Assembly (NCBI GenBank): GCA_002812745.2
Contig: NCSJ02000589.1
Coordinates: 1 to 15,065 of the forward strand
From: Scytalidium lignicola
Lineage: Eukaryota; Ascomycota; Leotiomycetes
Direction of reading: 5' to 3'
DNA length: 15,065 nucleotides
This document shows, in pieces, positions 1-9,400 of the stretch; position 1 is the first letter of the stretch, and each line of letters starts with the position of its first letter. A model generated the notes under the pieces. That model made no database searches. It was not told the DNA's origin and saw nothing but the letters and a program-made list of their open reading frames with translations. A program made the translations under genes and the position numbers.

Positions 1-2460
1 GTAAATAGGTCACGCTAACACTGCAAATCTCGATCGTCGCCAACCACCATTATCAATAAATAAGAAGGAAAAAAGCAGATAAAAGACAAAAAACATACAA
101 CAGAAGGTATTCGCTGGTCGTCACCGACCCAACTACTGATCTCCCGATCTGAGGCTTATGTATGGCAGAGCGGACGGGATGCCCAGTATTCCTCAGTCTA
201 TGGTCGTATGTGCCAGGTTGTCTCTTGTTTTATCTTATATGTCACATTTTAGAACCTTTACACTGAAAATAAAGTATAAACAATGACTACGGAGCAGCAT
301 CGAGAACTTTATCCCCCTCCATTCCACTGCCTTCCTGATAGCAAATAGCTGTACTAGTCATCTGAAATTTACCGCAAAATCGAATAAAACCATCCCTAGC
401 AAACTCAATAGCTATACATTCTCATATAACCAAACTCTTTATTTAAGCTATCTAATCGTTTCATCCTCACGCCTGGTGAAAGTGGTATTGCTTAACGTGA
501 ATTATTCTAATTGGCTGAATTGAGTGGAATACAGCAATGTACATGAGTACGACGTTTAAGTGATATTATTTTCACCTGACGAAGGGATAGTATTTATATA
601 TAATCAGTATTTATGGTTTAAGCTGTGTAATAAAATAGCTTTGATTTTAGGATTATAGACTAAATTTAATACCATTTCAAACATTTGAAGAACATAAAAA
701 TCTATTCTAGTATTGAGAATTATAGGATAATAATAGATTATTGTACAAAATCTTATTTTGCAATATGCGTCTTTTAAAGAGTGAAATGTTTTGATTCTCG
801 TGATCATCTTTTGTCACAATCGGTCTTTTCGATCAAAACTAAGAGAGAAAATTCGAAAAATTTTGGTTATATAATCTCGTTATCACAAATATATATTCGC
901 TTTGTAAGATATCTCATCACAAACGACAATTCGTTCGATAGTTTCTGTTAAGACAGATCTTAAGATCTCGAAGACATGGAAAAACCCAGATTCCCATCTT
1001 GAATGCGTGATTGAAAGATCATGTCTAAGACCTACATTGGAACTCTAGTCATTCTCGTTTTACAACGAGTTGGTCTTCTCCTCCAATGAAGAGTTTCATA
1101 ACTCGGGCCCTGTTCTGGCAGAACTGGGAATTTTCGCTAATACGATCACGGAGATATTTCCTGCCGAGTGGTACGTAAGTACTTGGGCTAGCCGCAGTGT
1201 TTTACGGGGTTCTCACCAGATCTGGACTATTAGCCGTTCTTAGTCACGTAATAGCATAAACGATCGTGTCACACGTCTCGGAACAAGGAAGGAGTAACAA
1301 AAGTCAGACCATAATTGTCTTTATCCCTTGCTTCTGAAATTCTCAAAAGCTGAAAAAAATACAGTATGTATATAAGTTATGGCATGGAAAAATTATCGCA
1401 GTAGCAAAATTATGACATAGTCCATGAATTCATATTCATAAATTCAATTGTATGATACTGCTACAGTTCATGAAGTATATCATACCCCGTTCAATTCACC
1501 AGTTATATACCCTACGTGCATTATCGTTGTATTATGGGGTAGCTGGTTGTGATCGCTGGGCTCTCCTGGCTAGGCACGGGATCGCGGAAGGGAATAACTT
1601 TATTGCGCTCACCTGAACTGAAGATCGCCGCAGCCTTGACTTTTGACATTGCAGATTCTTTCCTTCTTAAGCATAATACGTATAATTAGGGTTATCGGAC
1701 ATCTCTTATCATTCCATTTCGATTGAAGATTGCAACACGTCATGTCTAGATAAAAATATTTCAAGATGACCTGAGATACATCATCGACGACTATATAGCG
1801 ATACAATGGGAGCACAATGAGGTCCTGCACTTCAGAGTCAAAATCGAAAAACGTCATGAGAAAAGTTCGAATAGTCATATCTGGACAAATATCATATCGT
1901 AATATTCAGCTAACCATCGACACGTTAGACTAGGTCTTAGGATGGTATTGCTGATACCTGGTTTACCTACTATTTTCCTCATTTATCATATCGTTTTGTG
2001 ACGAAGACGCGATAATTAGTTGAGTTCCAGAAGCTTAACCTGGATTAGCTGGACCCTCCTGAATAACATACGCCAATGATTACCCTTTATCACTTATTGA
2101 CTCTTCTTACTGATGAAGGTGCAGGAGGGATTTATTCTACCAACTACTATTGTGAAACACGTTTGCTTAAGTGTGGATTTCCCCAGTTTGGTTCTTTTAG
2201 GCGATAACAAGCACATAGCAAACGATTTGCCTACGGACACTCCGATAGCTTGCCTAATGATAGTTACTAATGGCGTAGTTCAAGTCACGATATATTCTAA
2301 TCAAGGGCGATGTTGGTGAAGGAGAAGATCACGAACAAATATTATACTATTCTTCTGATCATGCATTATAGCACGCCTGCATTTCTCTAACTAAAAAAAA
2401 AAACTCTCTTAGAAACAGGCGATATATGCGTACGTAGCTGACAGCCGGGGTTTATTCTGA
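1..2460. other. A+T-rich intergenic DNA, no supported gene
   Basis: No open frame here shows a recognisable domain, a convincing splice pattern or a signal peptide. The longest small frames are a minus-strand one at 1609-1878 (89 codons) and a plus-strand one at 2113-2319 (68 codons). Neither resembles a family I know, and both are short enough to be chance. An 11-base A run sits at 2393-2403. I saw no tRNA-like A/B boxes. The region probably contains upstream regulatory DNA and decayed sequence, but nothing specific can be named. Confidence 0.5.
2113..2319 (+). CDS. Possible small ORF, unrecognised (68 aa)
   Basis: An ATG-initiated frame encodes 68 residues with a mixed, protein-like composition (PTDTPIACLMIVTNGVVQV near the C-terminus) rather than a low-complexity one. 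There is no signal peptide, no clear TATA box close by, and no recognised domain. It could be a fragment of a decayed gene or a chance frame in A+T-rich DNA. No function is proposed. Confidence 0.12.
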   Translation: MKVQEGFILPTTIVKHVCLSVDFPSLVLLGDNKHIANDLPTDTPIACLMIVTNGVVQVTIYSNQGRCW

Positions 2461-2463
2461 AGT

Positions 2464-2901
2464 ATGTTTAGGTTTGGGGCATGTTCTCACCCCAAGATCG
2501 AAAATTGCAAGATTAAAGGAGCTATTATCCGGTATCGTATTGTATGCTACTCCATCACGGAACGCTGCTGTATACCAGACACGAACGACGCCCTTACTCA
2601 CAGATCTGCATTCGCGCTATTGGCACAGTTGGGTTGTTCTTGCAGTAAGAGTGTTCCTGCTTTGGGGAAGCGATCTGAGACAACAGCAGGGACTTTTTAT
2701 CTCCTTGTGCCAATTGCCGATGCTTCAACATCATCTAGAACCGTCTTGAGATGGGTATTTTGGTGCTGCAAAAGAGCAAAAAGAGCTTTGGTGCTGTCGG
2801 CGCACAGGCCGCATCGGAGACAACTTCTACATCTGTCGTCCTGCCTCACCCTCAGTCACTGGCATGCAAACAAAGAGTCTAGCTTTGTCACAGACACCTA
2901 G
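2464..2901 (+). CDS. Weak ORF in a G+C-richer patch, unrecognised (145 aa)
   Basis: This patch has visibly higher G+C than the DNA on either side and is open in one frame for 145 codons from an ATG at 2464; a second frame is open from 2474 to 2749. The translation has eight or so cysteines and many Arg, Ser and His residues, but no motif or hydrophobic signal I recognise. Two overlapping open frames in a G+C-richer segment are expected by chance. It might be a remnant of a gene whose frame has been broken. No function is assigned. Confidence 0.15.
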   Translation: MFRFGACSHPKIENCKIKGAIIRYRIVCYSITERCCIPDTNDALTHRSAFALLAQLGCSCSKSVPALGKRSETTAGTFYLLVPIADASTSSRTVLRWVFWCCKRAKRALVLSAHRPHRRQLLHLSSCLTLSHWHANKESSFVTDT

Positions 2902-3173
2902 ATCACTTGTAATTCAGAACTATTGTCTGGGTATTGGACGATTCCTAGTGTTTGGAAGGTTTGACTGACTTACCATAATCAAATAGGATCGAGCGGCTTC
3001 TGCGGTTGTAGAAAGAGGTAAAGCGAGAGGTCGGGGTCTACTACACATCTGCTCTTTAGGGTACCAGAGGGATGCAATGTATCCAAATAGCCATCAATAG
3101 CTGAGATTTCACAGATGATTAAGTGCGTCAATGAGATTAGTATTAAGCCACCTGTATCTCCCTAATGGCCTGG

Positions 3174-3178
3174 CCCCT
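3174..3178 (+). promoter_or_regulatory. CCCCT stress-element-like pentamer
   Basis: The pentamer CCCCT lies about 45 bases upstream of the TATA box of the cell-wall protein gene. In ascomycetes this sequence is the core recognised by Msn2/4-type zinc-finger stress regulators. A single five-base match is weak evidence, and the site is listed only because of its position. Confidence 0.15.
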
Positions 3179-3221
3179 TTGCTTGGCATCAAAATTATGC
3201 GCACCGTTCCACGATCCTTCT

Positions 3222-3230
3222 TATATAAAG
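3222..3230 (+). promoter_or_regulatory. TATA box of the cell-wall protein gene
   Basis: TATATAAAG is a near-consensus TATA element. Transcription would be expected to begin roughly 30-100 bases downstream, where CAAC/CACT pyrimidine-flanked sites occur at about 3257-3270. From there to the ATG at 3427 the leader is strongly C/T-rich and contains no upstream ATG, which fits efficient initiation at 3427. The strong TATA suggests an inducible, highly expressed gene; that is inference. Confidence 0.6.
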
Positions 3231-3426
3231 AGAAGGAAGGCCTCGTAGTCTAATATCATTCAACACTCACATTTTGTCTCTTTCGATTCATCATTATTTT
3301 CTTTGATCCCATATAATTATATTTTTGTTTCCTTATATTCCCAATCACTATCACAGCCAGTGAGAAAACACGCTCCTTTCACCCAACGTTTCCCTTTCCT
3401 ATCTTCTCTTGCTTGGTGAGCTCACC

Positions 3427-6400
3427 ATGAAGGTGGCTCCCTTTTCACTCGGGACAGTTGCCCTGATACTTGCTGGAGCTTCTTCGACAGTAGCCCAGGA
3501 ATGCGTAAGTTGACTCTGCCAATTGTGTAATGATATAAGAGGCTGATTTATTTCAAAGTCGAGCGATGCTTGCTTTAACCAGCTGTCCCAAGCGCTATCG
3601 TCGGGCCTTTTGGCAGTCGGATTTTGTCCCGCATTTATAATTACAGGAACGATCAGCACTTTTCTCCTTGATACAATTCTTCCAGACTGTACTCTCTCGG
3701 GTGCGGTTAGTTCAGCTTGCCTTTGTATTGATGCGGCAACCGCTACATCTCTACCAGCCTCTTCAATCCCCACCGTCTCAACTGTGCCAATCTCTGAGCC
3801 AGCCTCGGCTTCAGTTGTTGTGACTGTGAGTGCCTCAATCCCGGCTGTCTCTGTTCCAACTGCCTCTGTTCCATCTATCTCCATTACAACTGTCTCCGTT
3901 CCAACTGTCTCCGCTACTATCTCAATCCCAGCCGTGTCCGTTCCTGTCTCGATTCCATCCGGGTCGACTGGAACATGTGTAAGTTAAAGTCTAAATCTGT
4001 ATACCAGCACAAAAAGTTAATATATTAAACAGACCGAAGACGATTGCTTCAACCAGTTAGCTTCAGCGCTTTCTTCGGGCCTTTTGTCCATAGTATTTTG
4101 TCCTACATTTGAACTTACAGGCACCGTCAGTAACGTGATACTTGGTTCTATACTTCCAGAATGTGGTGTAGTATCCGCTGTTAGTTCGGCGTGTGCTTGT
4201 ATTGATATAACGACAACTGCAACTATACCAGGTTCTTCGATTCCAACTCTCTCAACTGTGCCTGTCTCTGTGCCTGCCTCGGCTTCAGTTGTATTGACTA
4301 CGAGTGCCTCGATTCCATCTGCCTCAGTCCCAGCTGTTTCTGTTTCTACTGTTTCTAGTTTACCTGGCTCGACTGGAACATGTGTAAGTTTGACTTCTCG
4401 ATATGACAACAATATTAAATATTAATCCGTTGAACAGACAGAAGATGCTTGTTTCACACAGCTGTCTGGAGCGCTTTCTTCGGGTATTTTGGCAGTCGCA
4501 TTCTGTCCTGCATTTATCGTCACAGGTGATATCAGTGCTATAGTCTTGGATTCCATTCTTCCAGATTGTACTCTTGCAAGTGCTGTCAGCTCGGCATGTC
4601 TGTGTATTGATGCGGCAACTGTTTCTTCATCTTTACCGGCCTCTTCAACTATGATCGTCTCAACTACGGCTGCCTCAAGTTCAGTTGTTTCAACAACGTC
4701 GGCCTCAGTTCCCCCAGCTCAGAGTTCTTCAGGATCAGCAAGCTCAGCTGTCTCTAGCCAGGCTGCCTCGACTGCAGCTGTCTCAAGTCAACCAGCATCG
4801 ACTGCAGTTGTTTCAAGCCAGCCGGCCTCAGCGTCATCTACTTCTATTCCAATTGTCTCGAGTGCATCTGTCTCCAATCCATCTGCCTCAGTTCCAGCCC
4901 TATCGACTTCGTCTGTCTCGACCGGGCAATGTGTAAGTCTATCCATGAATCTGTGCAACGAGATGAAGTGCTAACGCATTGAATAGTCAGACAGTTGTTT
5001 CACTCAGTTGGATCAAGCGCTTTCTTCGGGCCTTTTGTCAATAGTATTTTGTCCTACATTTGAACTTACAGGCACCATCAGTAACGCGATACTTGGTTCT
5101 ATACTTCCAGAATGTGGTGTAGTATCCGCTGTTAGTTCGGCTTGTCAATGTATTGAAAATACAGTTTCGTCAACCGCGCCCCCATCGTCTGCAACCGCCT
5201 CATCTGCACCTGCTACGGCTTCTGCTATCTCAACTTCTTCTTCACCAACAGTCTCTTCATCCGCTATATCTTCCAGTACCAGTCAAGGAAGTAGTGAGAG
5301 TGGCCAACCAGTTTCAAGTTCAAGCGCTGCCTCCGGTGCCTCATCAGCTGCGTCTAGCGCGGCTTCTAGTGCTGTTTCAACTGCTGCCTCGTCCGCTGTT
5401 TCCAGTGGAGCTTCCAGTGCATCATCAGTTGCTTCAACTGCTGCCTCGTCTGCTGTTTCCAGTGGAGCTTCCAGTGCATCATCGGTTGCTTCGAGCGCTG
5501 TTTCCAGTGGATCTTCCAGTATCTCATCGGCTGCTTCGAGCGCTCTATCTAGTGCCTCGGCAGGGGATACGAGTACTGTATCATCGGCTGCCTCAACTAG
5601 TGCACCAAGTGCTTCATCTGGTCTGTCTACTGCAGCTTCAACAGCAATTGTTAGCAGTATATCATCTGTTGTTTCGAGTAGTGATTCAGCAAGCTTACCA
5701 GCTAGTAGTGTTAGCTCTAGTGCTGGCGCAGGAAATAGTAATACAAGTACTGAGCCAGTTTCAGGTTCAAGCGTTGCTTCATCCTTAGCGTCAAGCATTG
5801 CTTCAGGTGCTTCCTCCATAACCTCTAGCACTGCTTCAAGTGCTGCCTCATCTACAGCCTCCAATGCCTCATCAGCTGGCTCCAGTGCCTCATCCGCAGC
5901 CTCTAGCGCAGTCTCATCCGCAGCCTCCAGCGCTGCCTCATCAGTTGCTTCAAGTGGAGTGTCATCTGCTACAATCAGTACTGCCTCATCTGCTGCCTCA
6001 AGTGGAGTGTCATCTGCAGCTTCCAGTGCCTCGTCTGCTGCCTCAAGTGGAGTNTCATCTGCTACAATCGGTACTGCCTCATCTGCTGCCTCAGGTGGAG
6101 TGTCATCTGCAGCTTCCAGTGCCTCATCCGCTGCCTCTAGCGCAACATCATCAGTTGCCTCAAGTGGAGCGTCATCTACGGCTTCCAGTGCCCCATCCGC
6201 AGCTAACTCCAGTGCCTTATCATCTGGCTTCAGTTCTATCTTATCAGCTACCTCCAGCACAGTTTCATCCGCTGCCTCAAGTGGAATCCCATCCGCTGCC
6301 TCAAGTGGAATATCATCAGCTGCCTCTGATGGAGTTTCATCAACTGCTTCAAGTGGAATCTTATCTGCTGCTTCTAGTACAGCCTCATCAGCTACCTCGA

Positions 6401-9400
6401 GTGGAGTCTCATCAACTGCTTCAAGTGGAATCTCATCCACAGGTTCTAGTGTCTCATCAGCTGCTTCTAGTACAGTCTCATCTGTTATTTCAAGCGGCTC
6501 ATCAGGTGCCTCCAGTGAAATCTCATCTACGGCTTCTAGTGCCTCATCAGCTGCTTCTAATACAGTCTCATCTGTTATTTCAAGCGCCTCATCAGCTACC
6601 TTTAGTACTGTTTCATCAGCTGCTTCTAGTGAAACCTCTAGTGCTGTCTCATCTGATGCTTCTAGTGCAGCCTCCAGTACTTCATTAGTTACCTCTAATC
6701 CAACCTCTAGTACTTTATCGGTTGCTTCCAGTGCAACTTCATCTGCAGCTTCAAGTGCTTCTTCTGCGGCTTCTAGCACTACTTCCTCAGTTGCTTCTAG
6801 TGCCGCTTCTAGTGTAACCTCGAGCACTTTATCAGTTGCTTCTAGTGCAGTTTCAGTTTCATCTTCAACTTCGAGTGCTCTTTCTGCAGCTTCCGGCATT
6901 ACTTCCTCCAGCAGTACTTCCTCGGCTCCTTCTAACGCTGGTTCCAGTGTTGCTTCTAGTGCAGCCTCCAGCACTTCATCAGTAGCTTCAAATGCTCCTT
7001 CTACAACTTCAAGTGCTCCTTCTGAAGCTTCCAGCTTTACTTCCAGCATTACTTCCTCAGCTACTACTAAAGCTGGTTCCAGCGCTACTTCTAGTGCTGC
7101 TTCAAGCATAGCCGCTAGTACTAGCCTAATTTCTACTGTTTCTGGCTCTAGCTCAAGCTCTGACATTGGGTCAAATCCTGTGTCTGCCTCTAGCTCTAGT
7201 GAAGCCTTATCTGCAGCCTCCAGTACTTCATCGGTTACTTCCAGTGCTGCTTCATCTGGTGCTTCAAGTGCTTCATTTGCTGTCTCCAGCACCACTTTCA
7301 CGGCTGTTTCCAGTGTTACATCTAGCGTTACATCCAATGCTGCCTCAAGTAGTGCTTCCAGTGCTGTTTTAAGCACAACCTCTAACGTTAGCCCAAGCTC
7401 TACCGTTTCTGGCTCTGGCTCAGGCTCTGATAATGGGTCAAGTCCTGTGTCTACTCTTGGCTCTAGCACTGCCTCAAATGCTGCGTCTAGTGTAGCTTCT
7501 GGTACTTCTGGTACTTCATCAGCTATTTCTATTGCTGTCTCTAGTACTACCTCCAGTGGTGCTTCCAGTGGTCCTTCCAGTGGTGCTTCTAGTGCTCCTT
7601 CCAGTGGTGCTTCTAGTGCTCCTTCCAGTGGTGCTTCCAATACTGCTTCTAGTGCTGCTTCTAATTTTGCCTCCAGCACTGCTTCTAGTGTTGTTTCCAG
7701 CGCAATCTCTAATGTTGTTTCTAGTACAATTACGACTTCTAGTGCTTCATTGGATGTCTCCAGTGTTACCTCCAGTGTTACCTCTATTGCTGCTTCTGGT
7801 ATAACTACCACTTCTAATACTTCATTAGATGTCTCTAGTGCTACTTCAAGTGCTGTTTCTAATATTACTTCATCCACGGCTTCTAGTCTAGTTTCTAGTA
7901 CTTCATCGGTTGCCTCTAACATTACTTCGAGCACGGTTTTATCTACTGCTTTATCTGCATCTGCTATTTCTAGCAGCACTTCTAGCAGCACTTCTAGTGT
8001 TGCATCATCTGTTGCATCGTCTGCCTTTTCTGGTAGTACTACATTTGCAACTTCATTTAGTACATCGTCCGTTACCTCGTCTGCGTTTTCTAGTAATACT
8101 TTAAGCTCTGCATCATCTTCTGCTTCTTCTGTTTCATCTAATAGTGCTTTAAGTGCTGTTTCATCAGCCGTATCCAGCACGACTTCGTTTGCTGCTTCCA
8201 GTGGTTCCAAGTCTACTGTTTCACCCACTGTTTCCAGCGCTACATCATTCACTACTTCTTCTGTTGCTTCAAGCAGTGTATCAAATGCTGCATCGTCAAC
8301 TACAACGCCTGCTACTTCCAGTACTGCATCGTCTACTGCTTTGTCTGCTGCTTCTAGCAGTGCCTCCTCCAGTGCGTCATCTGTGGCCTCGTCAGCAGCT
8401 TCCAGCAGTGAATTAAGTGCTACTTCGAGCAGTGCTTCCAGCAGTGCATCAAATGCTAGTACTACATCAAGTAGTATATCATTAGCCCTTTCAAGCGGAT
8501 CCTCATCAGTTGCCTCATCTAGAGCATCATCAGCCGCGTCAAGTGGTAGTTCCAGTATTACTTCAACTGGTACTTCCAGCAGTGCTTCCTCGGTTGTTTT
8601 AACTGGAGTTTCCAGCGGTGTTTCATCTGTTGCTTCAACTAGTGCATCTGCTAGTGCTTTCAGTGCTACTTCTACTGCAGCTTCCAGCGGTGTTTCATTC
8701 ACTGCTTCAACTGGTGCGTCCAGCAGTGCCTTGAGTGGTAGTCCCAAATCTACCAGTGGAGCCTTAACCAGAGTTTCCTCTGGAATCACCAGCAGTTCTT
8801 CTACAGTGTCTTGGATAACAGTTACATCAACCATTTGTAGTGCAATGTCCGGGCTTAACAACCGTCAAGTAATGGCGAGTGGCTGTCCTAGTGGCTCAAC
8901 AGTTGTCACGTCATATCCGGTTACCACAACATATCCAGCAACATCGACTCCTGGAACTGCGACAGTATACACTACAGAGGTTTATACAATTTCCAGCTGC
9001 GCACCCACTGTTACTGACTGTCCATACGGATCAGTCACTACTAAGACAGTTCCAGTCCCTACAATATCTTCCATTCCCGGATATACTACCAAGACCGTAT
9101 ACACTACCAGCATCTACACAATTTCAAGCTGTGCCCCAACAGTCACAGATTGCCCATATGGTTCTACTACAACTGAAACTATTGTTCTATCTACCACAAT
9201 CTGCCAGGTCACTGAAACTCCATCACCTTCCATTACTGTCCCCCAAGACTATACTACCAAGACAATCTATACCACAAAGGTCTACACGATATCCAGTTGC
9301 GCATCAACAGTCACCGACTGCCCCTATGGTTCTACCACAACTGACACTATCGCCGTGTCCACAACTGTCTGTCTAGTCACGGAAACGCCAGCCTCTCTAG

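Larger units (their letters stand above)
5152..8800 (+). repeat. Degenerate Ser-Ser-x-(Ala/Val/Thr) mucin-like stalk repeat
   Basis: About 1,200 codons read as an irregular string of Ser-Ser followed by Ala, Val, Thr, Gly or Ile, with no Cys, Tyr or His and only rare charged residues. Period-12 and longer periodicities are visible, such as AASSGVSSAASS-type units. Both TCN and AGY serine codons are used, often in the order TCN-AGY. Such regions are O-mannosylated extended stalks in fungal wall proteins. Copy number is probably variable between strains. Confidence 0.85.

Noticed and set aside
2393..2403. 11-base A run as a retroposon tail
   Set aside because: There is no reverse-transcriptase or other element sequence upstream and no target duplication. 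A runs of this length are expected in A+T-rich fungal DNA.
3502..3726. Calling the Cys modules CFEM domains
   Set aside because: CFEM has eight cysteines with a short D-x(2-5)-C-x-C centre and further cysteines after it. These modules have six, with long x17 and x20 gaps and the C-x-C at the end.
3399..4412. Minus-strand Glu/Thr/Val-rich frames at 3399-3884 and 4017-4412
   Set aside because: They run across introns and promoter of the plus-strand gene and mirror its low-complexity linkers. They have no independent motif or start context.
5153..8416. Several plus-strand frames rich in Leu, Gln, His and Pro inside exon 5
   Set aside because: They are shifted readings of the same TCN/AGY/GCN repeats, with no start context, and end irregularly. 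The frame joined by the four introns and carrying the signal peptide and GPI signal is the real one.
5283..8861. A 1,192-codon open frame on the minus strand across the stalk
   Set aside because: It is a composition artefact. In this register an antisense stop needs a sense codon ending in T or C followed by a Tyr codon, or one ending in T followed by a His or Gln codon. The Ser/Ala stalk has none, and the frame ends exactly at Ser-Gln near 5283 and at Arg-Gln near 8870. Its Leu/Glu/Ala/Asp translation is the mirror of Ser/Ala codons, not a coiled-coil protein.
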